This document shows positions 48,551-58,239 of a stretch of 64,000 nt of DNA, one piece after another; positions within the stretch are counted from its first letter, which is position 1, and each line of letters begins with the position of its first letter. The stretch is from assembly GCA_963704815.1 (NCBI GenBank), contig CAVPHU010000002.1, forward strand, positions 123,538 to 187,537, read 5' to 3'. Origin of the DNA: DATKWD01 sp963704815 (lineage in GTDB: Bacteria; Actinomycetota; Acidimicrobiia; Acidimicrobiales; Salinilacustritrichaceae). Under the pieces are notes generated by a model that was not told the origin of the DNA, searched no databases, and saw only the letters and a list, made by a program, of their open reading frames with translations. Made by a program: the position numbers and the translations under genes.

Positions 48551-48702
48551 GCGCGCGAAGTCGAAGCCCTCGCCCCGCCGCCGGACCGCAGCGAAGCCCG
48601 GTTGGCCCTCAGCCCGTAGGGGCCACCCCAAGAACGCAGAACACGTTTGCAACCTGCCGGCTGAACGGCTTCGGCCTCGGTCCCGGACCGGGGGATTGAC
48701 CG

Positions 48703-51462
48703 ATGGCGTTCCTCCGCATGATGGGCGCCGACTCCGTCGCCTACCACGAGGCCACCGTGCTCGGCCGAGGCGACGACCACCCCGGCGCTGCCCTCGGGTA
48801 CTACGGCAGCCGAGGTGAGACCCCGCTCCGCTGGGGCGGCAAGGGCGCGCCGCTCCTCGGCCTGTCGGGCCCGGTCGAGTCGAAGGACTACAAGGCCATC
48901 TACGGACCCGGCGGTGCCGCCGACCCCGACACCCGGCTCCGACTTGCCATCACGAAGCGGCCGGGCATGGAGTTGGTCGTCAGTGCCCACAAGTCGGTGG
49001 CCGAGCTGGGCGTGATCGGCCGAGCCGACGACATGCACGCCATCCTCGACGCCGAACGCGAGGCCACGCTCGACTACCTCGACCAGATGGTCTCAGAGCG
49101 CGGCGGCCGACGGGGCCGCGCAGCGGTGCCGTCTCCCACCGGGGGACTGCTGTACGCCCACACCCGGCACGCCACGACCCGATCCGGCGACCCGGGCCCT
49201 CACGACCACGTCCTCATCGCCAACGTCACCGCCATGCTCGACGATCGCGGCGGGTGGAAGGGAGCCAACACCGCCCTCATTCGTGATCACGTTCATGCTG
49301 CCACCGCGATCGGCCGTATGGCCGCGGCGCGGAAGGCGATCGACCTCGGGTACGGGATCGTGTCCGACGACGGCCCGTCCGGGAAGCTCGGCCACTGGGC
49401 GATCGCGGGCGTGCCCCTGGAGGTGATGGACCTCCACTCCAAGCGCTCGGACGAGATCGACGATGCCCTCGACGAGGCCGGCTTCCACTCGTACCGGGCC
49501 CGAGGAATCGCGGCACGCACCAGCCGGTCGGCCAAGCGGTTCGAAGCGGTCGACGACCTGGTCCCTCGATGGCGACAGGAACTCGTGGACATCGGATGGC
49601 GGCCGCACCGGGTTGCCAGTCGCATCCGGGCGTCGAGCGCTCACCGGATCGCGCCTCGTGAACTCACGCCAATGCACGTACGCGAGCTGGTCGACCAGAT
49701 GCTCGGACCCGACGGCCCGCTCGCGGAGCAGAAGGTCTTCAGCCGGCGAGACGTGATCGTGGCGGCGGCACCGAAGTTGTTCGGCCACGACCCCAGTGAG
49801 CTCGAACGCATCGCCGACGCCGTCATCGAGCACGGTGCCGCCATCCCACTCGTCCGCCGACCCGGTGCCGACGAACAGCCCTACGCGCCCGCCTGCGTGC
49901 TCGCCATCGAGAACGCAATCGCCCACAGCATCGAGACCGCCGCCCGGCGAACTGGGGCGCCGACCGTTGCGCCCGAGGTCGTCGCAACCGCGCTCGATGC
50001 GAAATCGAGACGACTCGGGCACCCGCTGAGAGCCGGCCAGCGCGGCGCGGTGGAGGCGTTCTGTTCGAGCGGATCGGGGATCGACGTCATCATCGGCGTC
50101 GCCGGTTCTGGCAAGACGACCGCTCTCGACGCGGCGCGAGCGGCGTTCGAGTCGTGCGGGTACCGGGTGGTCGGCACCGCGACGTCTGGCCAGGCGGCAC
50201 GGACCCTGGTCGCCGAGGCGCAGATGTCGAGTTCGACCGTCGCGTCCCTTCTCTGGCGACTGGACCACGGCCGCTCTCGCCTCGACGAATCGACGGTGGT
50301 CGTACTCGACGAAGCGGGAATGACCGACGACCACGACCTGCTCCGGCTCCTGGCCGCCGCCGGCCTGGCGCGGGCCAAGGTCGTCATGGTCGGCGATCAC
50401 CGCCAACTCGGAGCCGTCGGGCCGGGCGGCGGTCTCGAGGGGATCGCCGACCGCAACATCGTCCACGTCCTCGACGAGAACGTCCGCCAACACGACCCAC
50501 GTGAAGTTCGTGCGCTCACCGATCTTCGGGAAGGAGACGTCGACGATGCAGTCGACTGGTACCTGAATCGGGGACGGGTCGCGATCGAACCGCGCCGCAC
50601 CGCTGCCCTCGCCGCGTGCGCACGAGGGTGGGCTGACGACGTCGATGCTGGCTGCGACACCACGATGCTTGCGTGGAGGCGGACGAGTGTCGATGCGCTG
50701 AACGCCCTCGGTCGCGCGCACTGGGAGAGCGCCGGCCGACTCGCTGGTCCCGAGCTGCGCGGACCGGGTGGTCGTCGCTACCGAGCGGGCGACCGCGTCG
50801 TCACGCTCGCGCCGTCCGACGACCGCACCGTGGTCACGTCGACCCGAGCGACGGTCGTGGCCGTCGACCCGGACGCTCTCGCGCTGACGGTCGAGACGCC
50901 CGATGGTCGCCACCATCGACTGGCCGGCGACGAGCTGGCCAGGGACCGTCTTGCCCACGGCTACGCCGTCACCGTCCACCGAGCGCAGGGCGCCACCCAC
51001 CACACCGCCCACGTCCTCGAAGACGGCGGCGGTCGGGAGCTCGCCTACGTGAAGATGAGCCGAGCCCGAGACAGGACGACGGTCTACGCGGCCGCCGACG
51101 ACATCGATCAGGCGAAGGCCGACCTCCGCCGGGAGTGGGGGAGTGAGCGGCGCCAGCGCTGGGCGATCGACACCGGCACGCCAATCACCGATCCGCTCGC
51201 GGTCGAGCGGACGTACGAGATCGCGCCCGAGACGGCGGCGGCGCTTCGCCTGGCTCGGATTGACCGAGAGCGGGACGTCCTGCTCCGCTCGATTCCGACT
51301 TCGCCCGACCTGGTCGAGTCAGCGGAGGGCCAACGAACCCGATGGATGGGTGAGCACCTCGACGTGAAGATGCGCCTCGAGCTGATGGCCTTCGAGCGAG
51401 GCCAGCTGGCGCGGACCCTCGATCCCGCTCAAGGGCGCGCCGCCCCCTCGATGTCCAGATGA
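48703..51462 (+). CDS. MobF-family conjugative relaxase with helicase domain (TrwC/TraA)
   Basis: A 919-residue transfer protein. The N-terminal relaxase has the catalytic tyrosines (Y33, Y34 in ALGYYGSRG) and the metal-binding histidines in HATTRSGDPGPHDH (H156, H167, H169). From about residue 440 a superfamily I helicase follows: GVAGSGKTTALDA, VVLDEAGM, MVGDHRQLGAVG and the late motif VTVHRAQGATHH. It would nick the transfer origin, stay bound to the DNA end and unwind the strand. Somewhat short for the family. No coupling protein or mating-pore genes are nearby, so the element is mobilizable rather than self-transmissible. The 152-nt spacer upstream (48551-48702) is a candidate oriT. Confidence 0.93.
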   Translation: MAFLRMMGADSVAYHEATVLGRGDDHPGAALGYYGSRGETPLRWGGKGAPLLGLSGPVESKDYKAIYGPGGAADPDTRLRLAITKRPGMELVVSAHKSVAELGVIGRADDMHAILDAEREATLDYLDQMVSERGGRRGRAAVPSPTGGLLYAHTRHATTRSGDPGPHDHVLIANVTAMLDDRGGWKGANTALIRDHVHAATAIGRMAAARKAIDLGYGIVSDDGPSGKLGHWAIAGVPLEVMDLHSKRSDEIDDALDEAGFHSYRARGIAARTSRSAKRFEAVDDLVPRWRQELVDIGWRPHRVASRIRASSAHRIAPRELTPMHVRELVDQMLGPDGPLAEQKVFSRRDVIVAAAPKLFGHDPSELERIADAVIEHGAAIPLVRRPGADEQPYAPACVLAIENAIAHSIETAARRTGAPTVAPEVVATALDAKSRRLGHPLRAGQRGAVEAFCSSGSGIDVIIGVAGSGKTTALDAARAAFESCGYRVVGTATSGQAARTLVAEAQMSSSTVASLLWRLDHGRSRLDESTVVVLDEAGMTDDHDLLRLLAAAGLARAKVVMVGDHRQLGAVGPGGGLEGIADRNIVHVLDENVRQHDPREVRALTDLREGDVDDAVDWYLNRGRVAIEPRRTAALAACARGWADDVDAGCDTTMLAWRRTSVDALNALGRAHWESAGRLAGPELRGPGGRRYRAGDRVVTLAPSDDRTVVTSTRATVVAVDPDALALTVETPDGRHHRLAGDELARDRLAHGYAVTVHRAQGATHHTAHVLEDGGGRELAYVKMSRARDRTTVYAAADDIDQAKADLRREWGSERRQRWAIDTGTPITDPLAVERTYEIAPETAAALRLARIDRERDVLLRSIPTSPDLVESAEGQRTRWMGEHLDVKMRLELMAFERGQLARTLDPAQGRAAPSMSR

Positions 51463-51557
51463 GACAACCACAGAACGCCGGATCTCCAGCGCCAGAATGT
51501 GTCCGCTTCGCCGACCTGCCCGTCGATAGGAGCGCCCTGTGGGTTCGGTCGGACGGT

Positions 51558-51563
51558 TACGCT
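51558..51563 (+). promoter_or_regulatory. -10 box of the DUF433/DUF5615 operon
   Basis: TACGCT lies 8 nt before ATG 51572, giving a leaderless or nearly leaderless message. Confidence 0.45.
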
Positions 51564-51571
51564 TGTGCACG

Positions 51572-51802
51572 ATGACGCGACTGGATCGGATCACCTCAGA
51601 CCCGTTGGTCTGCCATGGGAAGCCGACGGTCCGTGGGCTCCGGTACCCGGTCGAGACTCTGCTCGAGTTGCTCGCGTCAGGGATGACGATCGACGAGGTC
51701 TTGGACGACTACGCCGACCTGGAGCGCGATGACCTTCTCGCAGCGCTCGAGTTCGGCGCCAAGACCGCCGGCATGCGTCGTATCCCGCTCGGCGCTGCGT
51801 GA
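51572..51802 (+). CDS. DUF433 antitoxin
   Basis: A 76-residue DUF433 protein with the usual form: TSDPLVCHGKPTVRGLRYPV, ELLASGMTIDEVLDDYADLE. The fold is a small helix-turn-helix type that both neutralises the partner and represses the operon. Its stop overlaps the start of the DUF5615 toxin (GTGA), so antitoxin and toxin are made together. ATG 51572 is chosen over an upstream in-frame start. It probably stabilises the neighbouring mobile element. Confidence 0.9.
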   Translation: MTRLDRITSDPLVCHGKPTVRGLRYPVETLLELLASGMTIDEVLDDYADLERDDLLAALEFGAKTAGMRRIPLGAA

Positions 51803-52158
51803 AGTTCCTCATCGACGCGCAGCTCCCGGCCAGCCTGGCCCGCCACCTGATCGCCGCCGGACATGACGCGGTCCACACACTCGAACTCCCGGAGCAGGAC
51901 CGGACCACCGACGCGGAGATCTCCCGGATCGCGGACGTCGACGAACGGATCGTCGTCTCCAAGGACAGCGACTTCCGCGCCAGTCACATGCTCAACGGCA
52001 CGCCGGCCCGGTTGCTGATCGTCAGCACCGGCAACATCACGAACCGCCAACTACTTGCGCTCTTTGACCAGCACATCGACGCTGTGGTGGCAGCATTCGA
52101 AGGCGCCCGACTGGTGCAGCTCAGCGCCAACGACCTGTCCGTCCTCGACGAGGACTGA
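51799..52158 (+). CDS. DUF5615 PIN-like toxin
   Basis: A 119-residue PIN-like nuclease-fold protein: MKFLIDAQLPASLARHLIAA with the first acidic residue, VVSKDSDF with the next, and RLLIVSTGNITN. This family pairs with DUF433 antitoxins and is predicted to be an RNase toxin. GTG 51799 overlaps the antitoxin stop. Length is normal and the acidic residues are intact. Confidence 0.9.
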   Translation: MKFLIDAQLPASLARHLIAAGHDAVHTLELPEQDRTTDAEISRIADVDERIVVSKDSDFRASHMLNGTPARLLIVSTGNITNRQLLALFDQHIDAVVAAFEGARLVQLSANDLSVLDED

Positions 52159-52372
52159 CCCGCACCGATCGCAACACCGATCATCCGATAGCGCTCGTGT
52201 TGAAGCGACGGAGAACGGCGCATGTTCGGGGACGGTTGATGGCGATCATTCGGGACAGCTCGGTCGCCTGGGTCGCCTTACCGACCCGGCGCTGGTAGGG
52301 CACTCCACGATCGAGTGGGCACGCTCAGCGACTGGTTCATGCAACTCGCGCCTTGCGAGTCAAGATTGACCC

Positions 52373-53386
52373 TTGGAAGCATCCGAAGAGCCGCTTTCCG
52401 GCGGGAACCTCAATGGCTCGATCGTGCGAGTCGGCTCGACGGTCCGTCGTGAGTCGGGGCCCTGGACGCCGGCGGTCCATTCGCTCCTGGATCATCTCGA
52501 GGGCGTTGGCTATCCGGCGCCACGTGCCAGAGGTTTCGACGAGAAAGGCCGCGAAATCCTCACCTACGTCCATGGCGTTGCGGTGCATCCAGACCACCAC
52601 GACCTCACCGCCGACCTCGGTGGTCTTGCTCGAGCCGCCAGCCTCATCGCCGACTACCACGAAGCCCAGGCGACGTTCGTGCGGCCGCCCACCGCCGAAT
52701 GGCGAGACAACGGCCGCGATCCGAGTGGCTCCGAGGAAGTGCTGGCGCACAACGACCTCGCACCATGGAATCTCATTGCCGGGCCCGAATGGACCTACAT
52801 CGATTGGGACCTCCTCGCCCCCGGACGTCGACATTGGGATCTTGCGTGGGCGCTCCACTCCTTCGTCGGGCTCTGGCCGGACGGCCACCCCGACGATCTC
52901 GCCGTGCGACGGATCATCACATTCTGCGATGGAGCTCGCGTCCCTGCGATCGAACGTCCAACGCTTCTCCGCACCGTGGTTGAACGAACGGCACACAACG
53001 CTTCGGAGCTGCATCGACGAAGTGAGGAGGGCGACGCCGCCTACCAGCGGATGGTCGACGAAGGGCACGCCGATGTGTGGAAGCGGGCTCCGATCACGTG
53101 GCCCGAAGCCTCGAGCAATGGCTTGCGCTCATGGACGAGGTGGGCTGAGCGGCAGACGCCAACCTGCACACGACGGCATCCTCCAAGTGCCGGTGGAGGG
53201 CGCACAGATCAGCTGCCACCTAACTGCGTCCCGGAACTGCGCGAGACGACAACAGATCGCATCGCGAGGCACCGGTCGATGACGCTCGAGGCGGTAATTC
53301 GGGGACAGGTCCATCAACTCGCCGGCGTCCGAGAGCCGACGTTCAGGCGTCAGGGGTCGGAAACCTCAGGACACGACCACAGCTGA
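52373..53386 (+). CDS. Aminoglycoside-phosphotransferase-family protein, probably frameshifted near its end
   Basis: Kinase-like APH fold. It starts with TTG 52373 (MEASEEPLSGGNLNGSIVRVG); the catalytic loop is LAHNDLAPWNLI and the metal site YIDWDLLAPGRRHWDLAWAL. The open frame runs to 53386, but its last 90 residues are low quality. After about 53087 another frame gives a natural C-terminus (SDHVARSLEQWLALMDEVG) ending at 53148. One lost base in the G run of AAGCGGGCTCC explains this, and the corrected length of 258 residues matches the related gene at 56755. Substrate unknown; may be a small-molecule kinase rather than a resistance enzyme. Confidence 0.82.
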   Translation: MEASEEPLSGGNLNGSIVRVGSTVRRESGPWTPAVHSLLDHLEGVGYPAPRARGFDEKGREILTYVHGVAVHPDHHDLTADLGGLARAASLIADYHEAQATFVRPPTAEWRDNGRDPSGSEEVLAHNDLAPWNLIAGPEWTYIDWDLLAPGRRHWDLAWALHSFVGLWPDGHPDDLAVRRIITFCDGARVPAIERPTLLRTVVERTAHNASELHRRSEEGDAAYQRMVDEGHADVWKRAPITWPEASSNGLRSWTRWAERQTPTCTRRHPPSAGGGRTDQLPPNCVPELRETTTDRIARHRSMTLEAVIRGQVHQLAGVREPTFRRQGSETSGHDHS

Positions 53387-54214
53387 GGGGTCGCGAGGAA
53401 AGGGCACGTCGAGTTGGAGGTAGTGCTTGAGGTGCATGGATGCCGCGTCCTCGAGTTGCTGAGGCCAATCGATATCGAGCCGATCAGCGAGCTCGTCCGC
53501 GTTGCTCACGAACAGGGTCGCAAGCCGTTGGTGAGCATCTCTGAGGCTGGCCAGATCCGAGCAGCCGGTGGGCAGGCTGCTCATCGCGGCCGCCTGCTCC
53601 GGCGTCAACTTGGTGCTCCACTGCTTGACCCCCATCGGTGGCAGAGGAGCGTTGGCCTCCGATAGGAGTCGATAGATCAGGGTTGAGATCACGTGGACGT
53701 GCTCTCTGGCCAGGAGCCAGTCATCTCGGACCAGGATCGTCTCGACGGCGTTGATCCGGAAGTACTCAGTGATCAGGCCCTCGACTGTCGACGCCGACGG
53801 CCCCACACCTGGTTGGGAAATCGGCACCAGGTCGGAGAGCTGGTCCCTGTCGAAGACGATGGTGCGATACCGGTGTGGTGTATCGCGGAGCAAGGACACT
53901 GGTTCGACGACGATATCGAGGCGCTCGAAGTTCGGTGTGATCGAGTAGAGGATTCCCGGCGCGAACGGAAGCGTTGCGGCGAGCACAGTCGGCGTGATGG
54001 CGCTCAGCCACTCCGACCAAGTCGAGGTGAACTCGTCGAAGGCGTTGTCGGCGACGGCGACGATCAGATCGAGATCAGAAGCTGCGTCGGCCGTACCCCG
54101 TGCCAAGGAACCGCCGAGCCACATCCCTCGAACTCGACGATCGTTGCGGAAGTGCTCCGCCGCCCGACCGAAGAGGTCTTGGTAGCCCTGCGGCAACACC
54201 TCCACCGCGCTCAT
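53366..54214 (-). CDS. Nucleotidyltransferase-fold protein
   Basis: A protein of about 282 residues with a pol-beta-type nucleotidyltransferase site GGSLARGTADAASDLDLIV (the GS motif and metal aspartates), then a helical C-terminal half. It resembles aminoglycoside or lincosamide nucleotidyltransferase-like proteins and could adenylylate a small molecule. ATG 54214 is used; a GTG at 54223 in the same frame would add three residues. Its 3' end overlaps the tail of the frameshifted phosphotransferase frame, another sign that the latter really ends at 53148. Confidence 0.82.
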   Translation of the reverse strand: MSAVEVLPQGYQDLFGRAAEHFRNDRRVRGMWLGGSLARGTADAASDLDLIVAVADNAFDEFTSTWSEWLSAITPTVLAATLPFAPGILYSITPNFERLDIVVEPVSLLRDTPHRYRTIVFDRDQLSDLVPISQPGVGPSASTVEGLITEYFRINAVETILVRDDWLLAREHVHVISTLIYRLLSEANAPLPPMGVKQWSTKLTPEQAAAMSSLPTGCSDLASLRDAHQRLATLFVSNADELADRLDIDWPQQLEDAASMHLKHYLQLDVPFPRDPSAVVVS

Positions 54215-54449
54215 TGCCTCCACCCCGAGTCTCCCTTGTGAACGGGATCACAATCAGGGAAGACGATAGCGGATCGTGCGACTCCGGGTCCTCGAGATGC
54301 CGGTGGGCCCGGCACATATCGAGTGTCACCTAATCACGTGCCCGAGTCCTTCGCAGCCGCTACCTATCGGCGCATCACCAGCGGCAGAGCCGTGCGCCCC
54401 GGCTCTCGGCGGCGAACCTGCACGATCGGCCCTTCGGACTACCCGCGGC

Positions 54450-55406
54450 TCATGTGGTCAGCGCGGCGAGATCAGCGTCGGTCTCGATCACCTGGACGAG
54501 TTGTCCAAGCCAGATCATGAGGTGATGATCGTCCGGCAGGCCGTATTCAGTCCGTTGCGAGGCGCACCCTCGTGCGTAGACCGTCGCGTTCAAAAGGCGA
54601 AAGAGCTTCAGCGCTGCTCGTTCACGCTCCGACAGCGGTGCGTGGATCTCCACCGCGGCTAGGAAGCGCTGTCTGCGGTCGCGATCGTTGTACGACGTGA
54701 GCAGTTCACCTCGAGCGATGGGGTGAATCCGCGGCATCCACGCGGTAGTGCCGAAGTCCACGAGACCGGTTCCGTCAGGTCCGAGCAGGATCTCGGGACC
54801 ATCCCAGACGGCGACGCCATGAGGCAGGTCGGGCAGTGACTCATGAACCCGCTCGGCAAGGACCTCGCTTGCATCGTTGAGCCACTCGTAGTCGCCCAGG
54901 TTCCAGCTGTCGTTGCGCTCACCGGGCACGAAGGGTGTTGCCGGGTCCAGCCCGACCTCGGCGGGGTCCACGTCGGCAAGAATCCCCGCTAAAGCACCGC
55001 AGACGTTGCCCATGATCTCTGGAGCGTTTTCTGCCGAGTGTGCCAGCGGATCGCCCGTCACGAAGTCGAGGATCGCGAACGGATGGAGCGTTCCGTTCGG
55101 CCACTCGACCATCTCGACAAGATTGCCGTGCGTCGAGGGGACTGGCGAAGCGACAGCAAAGGACGACGACCGCATCCGGTGCGCCACTGCCAGTCCTGGC
55201 TCGAAGGCCTCGCGCGACGTGTACGCAAGCTTCGCCACCCATTTCTGCTGGTCGGCCTTCAGCAAGGCAACCTCACCGTTCACACCCGGCGGCATCGGAT
55301 CGATCGACACGGACGGAAGATCCCAGCGCCGCACCACGTTCTGGATGAGGGCTGTGAAATCGCCCTGCGAGGAGATCGGCTGTGCGGAGTCCGGTTCGCC
55401 CGCCAT
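54450..55406 (-). CDS. Divergent phosphotransferase-like protein (APH fold, altered catalytic loop)
   Basis: A protein of about 318 residues. N-lobe features (GVNGEVALLKADQQKWVAK) and the aspartate of VDFGTTAWMPRIHPI fit an aminoglycoside-phosphotransferase/choline-kinase fold, but the usual HxDxxxxN catalytic loop reads VWDGPEILLG, lacking the histidine and asparagine. It may be inactive or use a changed chemistry. ATG/GTG near 55406 is chosen; the extension to 55463 is less likely. It is the second of three APH-like genes within 5 kb. Confidence 0.72.
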   Translation of the reverse strand: MAGEPDSAQPISSQGDFTALIQNVVRRWDLPSVSIDPMPPGVNGEVALLKADQQKWVAKLAYTSREAFEPGLAVAHRMRSSSFAVASPVPSTHGNLVEMVEWPNGTLHPFAILDFVTGDPLAHSAENAPEIMGNVCGALAGILADVDPAEVGLDPATPFVPGERNDSWNLGDYEWLNDASEVLAERVHESLPDLPHGVAVWDGPEILLGPDGTGLVDFGTTAWMPRIHPIARGELLTSYNDRDRRQRFLAAVEIHAPLSERERAALKLFRLLNATVYARGCASQRTEYGLPDDHHLMIWLGQLVQVIETDADLAALTT

Positions 55407-55646
55407 CGGCGACAGTCTTGCAGCGAGTTCAGATCCGTGGCGTGCCGGCCCTCCGCTCGGCACGCTGACCCCGACGCGACGGCCGAAGGAGAGGGCGAAG
55501 GTGGATCACAGGAACGACAACCGAGACACCAGCTGGTGCCCGTGCGCGCGTTCGCTGCCCACCGCAGAGCCGCTCCGATCGAGCGCGCATAGTCCCGTCG
55601 CCCGCCGGGATGTCGATCTGCGCTATCGGCGCTTCGCGGTGGCCGC

Positions 55647-56517
55647 TCATCTTTCGGTGACGGCGAAGTCGATACTCCCCGGGGCACCGCTGGGAAGCGT
55701 CACCTGGCTGTAGGCGAGTGCGAGTGCTTCGCCGAGCTGACCGCAGGCAGCGGTCCCCAGTGCGGAGATGTTGGCGCAGACGATCCCGAAGCCGGTCCCC
55801 GGTGTCGTTGCGACCCCGAGGTCACCATCGGCTCGCGTGTCCTTGTACGGGGTGGTGATCATGACGTCGCCGCACCAGATCCCTGCAGCTTGGTCGGCGC
55901 CATCCGCGAGTTCGCTCAACGCCCAGGCGCGCCGGCTCGGTCGGTTGTACCCGTACCAGTACATGAGCCCGACACCGTCCCGGATGAGCTCACGCGCCAG
56001 GTCCAGAGCCGACAAGCCCGACGGCCCGACGGCACGAGGGTCGTATGGGTCGATGTGAACGAACACGCTGCCCGTCGCGCCGGCCACGTAGTCCGCAACC
56101 GCACCCATGCCATCAGCGGCCAGGCAGCGAGCATCGGTCACGCCGAGGGAATCGGCCTCGCTCTCGAGGTTGTCGATGCTGTCGGGGTCGAGGTCACAGA
56201 GCAGATAGGCAGCATTGTTGGCGAGTTCGTGCATGGCGAGCAACGGCGAGCCGGGGTAGGTCATCAGCACCCCGCCATCGCTCTCGAGCTCGCGGAAGTC
56301 GATGCAGGTATTTCGAATCGGCCAGAGGTGGATGCGCCGCTGCGACTTCCCGGAAGTACGAGACACCCAAACGGCGTTCGGGGTCATCGACCATGGCGTA
56401 GGACGCATTGCCTGCGTGGGTTTCGCAGTAGTGGTCCGGCCGCTCGGTCGCGAGGATCTCGGCCAAGGGCAGGTGCTTCCACACATCGGCAAGCTTCGCG
56501 AAGTGCCTATTGGCCAT
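55647..56517 (-). pseudogene. RlmJ-like DNA/RNA adenine methyltransferase, frameshifted
   Basis: The first part (ATG 56517, MANRHFAKLADVWKHLPL, ETHAGNASY) matches the N-terminus of RlmJ-type proteins, which methylate N6 of an adenine in 23S rRNA. After about 56300 the protein continues in a second frame with DFRELESDGGVLMTYPGSPLLA, VFVHIDPYDP (the catalytic DPPY equivalent) and GLMYWYGYNR. Removing one base, perhaps in the AAA run near 56309, restores about 289 residues. Real decay or a base-calling error cannot be told apart here. Actinobacterial relatives are usually annotated as hypothetical. Confidence 0.72.
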
Positions 56518-56754
56518 CAGAAACACCGGCCTTCCCGGATCGGGTGATTGCCAATCCTGACCCACCGAGGCGTGCCGTTCCGTGTGGATATCAGGCCACT
56601 GTGAATCCGTCCCGACCTCGTAGCGCGGGCATGGAGATCGGCGCATCCTTCAAGACGCTCGGCTCTGATGTTCGGGGACACGTGACAAATCACGACCATG
56701 CCACGGAGCCGCGTTGGAGGGCAGTTCTTCGAGCGGCGGTCGGGGCGTGTGGTG

Positions 56755-57534
56755 CTACTCGAGGAGCGCTGATCCGTTCGCGTCGATCCAGTCGCCGTGT
56801 TCCGCATCCATGGCGTCAACGCCGGTCTCGGTCCACTCCAGCTGGGGCTGAACTCCGAGCTCGGCGAGGTGATGGACGTGGCGTGTCGTCAGGCGGCAGC
56901 GTTCGGCCACGAGTGCTGAGACGTGGTGCAGATCGAGTTCGATGCCGTACGCGTCGAGGAAGATCTCGGTGCGGCGTCGCCGTTGCGGTGGATGCTCGTG
57001 GTGCATCCAGCTGCGGGCGTGTTCGTCGGTCTCGAAGGGGGTGACGTACCGAAGGGCGTAGGTGACGTCATCGATCGGGTCACCTGGCGCGACGAAGTCC
57101 CAATCGAGAACTGCCACGGGCCGTTCGTTGCTCCACACGACGTTCCACGGGCCGAAGTCGTTGTGAACCAGGCTCTCGTGTTCGGCATCGGCCGGAAGGG
57201 CCCACCGATCTTCGGATGAAGTCGGATACGTATGCAGCGCGTCGTGGAGTGATCGGAGGAGTCGGCCGAACTCCCGGAGTCCGTCGTCTTCGAGGACGGC
57301 TCGCCACCCGTGGCCGCCGGAACGTCCTGGAACGAATCGGAGTCGCTCCCATCGGTCGTCGTATCCAAGCGGCTCGGGTACGAAGGGGTGGCCGTCGGCG
57401 TGCAGCCGTGACAGCACACGTTGGATCGTCGGCGTCCACGGCCGGAAGGGCCGATACACGGTGCCGTTCACGAGGAACACGGGGCGATGCTGTGCGTCGT
57501 TGAGCACAACGGCGCCGTCGGGGATGCCGTCCAC
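56755..57534 (-). CDS. Aminoglycoside-phosphotransferase-family protein
   Basis: A 259-residue APH-fold kinase: RPFRPWTPTIQRVLSRLHAD, the catalytic loop LVHNDFGPWNVVW, and the metal motif VLDWDFVAPGDPIDDVTYAL. Intact and similar in length to the corrected gene at 52373, with which it shares the PWTP-VH layout at the N-terminus. Substrate unknown. It is divergent from the DinB gene, with the two starts about 126 nt apart. Confidence 0.88.
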   Translation of the reverse strand: MDGIPDGAVVLNDAQHRPVFLVNGTVYRPFRPWTPTIQRVLSRLHADGHPFVPEPLGYDDRWERLRFVPGRSGGHGWRAVLEDDGLREFGRLLRSLHDALHTYPTSSEDRWALPADAEHESLVHNDFGPWNVVWSNERPVAVLDWDFVAPGDPIDDVTYALRYVTPFETDEHARSWMHHEHPPQRRRRTEIFLDAYGIELDLHHVSALVAERCRLTTRHVHHLAELGVQPQLEWTETGVDAMDAEHGDWIDANGSALLE

Positions 57535-57660
57535 CCCGTCGATGTTGCCAGTTCAAGCGCGCCCTCCGAGTGCCGTTGGCGGCGAGTCGCATCCCGACTC
57601 CGAATGCCGTCCCCAGCGCCAGGTGCGATCATCGTGGACCACGAGCTGGAGAAACCGCAC

Positions 57661-58239
57661 ATGACGAGCTTGGACGTGAAGGACGAGCTGCACGGCTACC
57701 TGCGAGGTGCGCGGGAGACACTGGTCTGGAAGCTCGAGGGGCTGAGTGAGTACGACATCCGGCGGCCGTTGACGCCGACGGGAACCAACCTGCTCGGTCT
57801 GGTCAAGCACAGCACGGCGACGCACGTCGGGTACTTCGGCGAGGTGTTCGGGCGGACCATCGAGGGGCAGGGAGCGCGGTTCTCCGAGAGCAGCGGGCCG
57901 GCCGCTGAGTTCTGGGCCACCCCCGAAGAGTCCAGAGCCGACATCGTCGACGGCTACCGAGAGGCCTGGGACTTCTCGGACGCGACGATCAGCGAGCTCG
58001 ACCTCGATGCGGTCGGGCGCGTGTGGTGGTGGGGAGACGATCCCGTCACGCTGCATCACATCATGGTGCACGTCACCGCCGACACCCAGCGCCACGCGGG
58101 CCACGCAGACATTCTCCGCGAGCTGATCGACGGCTCGGTCGGCATGCTCGAGGGCGTCGACAACCTCCACATCCGAGACCCTGGCGAGCAGCAAGACTTC
58201 CGAGACCAGGTGGAGGCCGCAGCTGCTCAGTTCCGATGA
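57661..58239 (+). CDS. DinB-family (DUF664-like) putative metal-dependent hydrolase or thiol transferase
   Basis: A 192-residue four-helix-bundle protein. Likely metal histidines are in LGLVKHSTATHVGYF, TLHHIMVHVTADTQRHAGHAD. Families of this fold use mycothiol or bacillithiol, or act as metalloenzymes of unknown chemistry. ATG 57661 is preceded by GGAGAAA-type sequence. It is convergent with the DUF4037 gene. Confidence 0.88.
   Translation: MTSLDVKDELHGYLRGARETLVWKLEGLSEYDIRRPLTPTGTNLLGLVKHSTATHVGYFGEVFGRTIEGQGARFSESSGPAAEFWATPEESRADIVDGYREAWDFSDATISELDLDAVGRVWWWGDDPVTLHHIMVHVTADTQRHAGHADILRELIDGSVGMLEGVDNLHIRDPGEQQDFRDQVEAAAAQFR

Noticed and set aside
47967..48818. Plus-strand frame of 283 codons across repeat B, the iterons and xis
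   Set aside because: It runs out of frame through the clear xis and relaxase starts and is Arg/Pro-rich noise; the shared PSGG-AGC-PYWG peptide of repeats A and B follows from the nucleotide repeat, and the frame shifts upstream between the copies.
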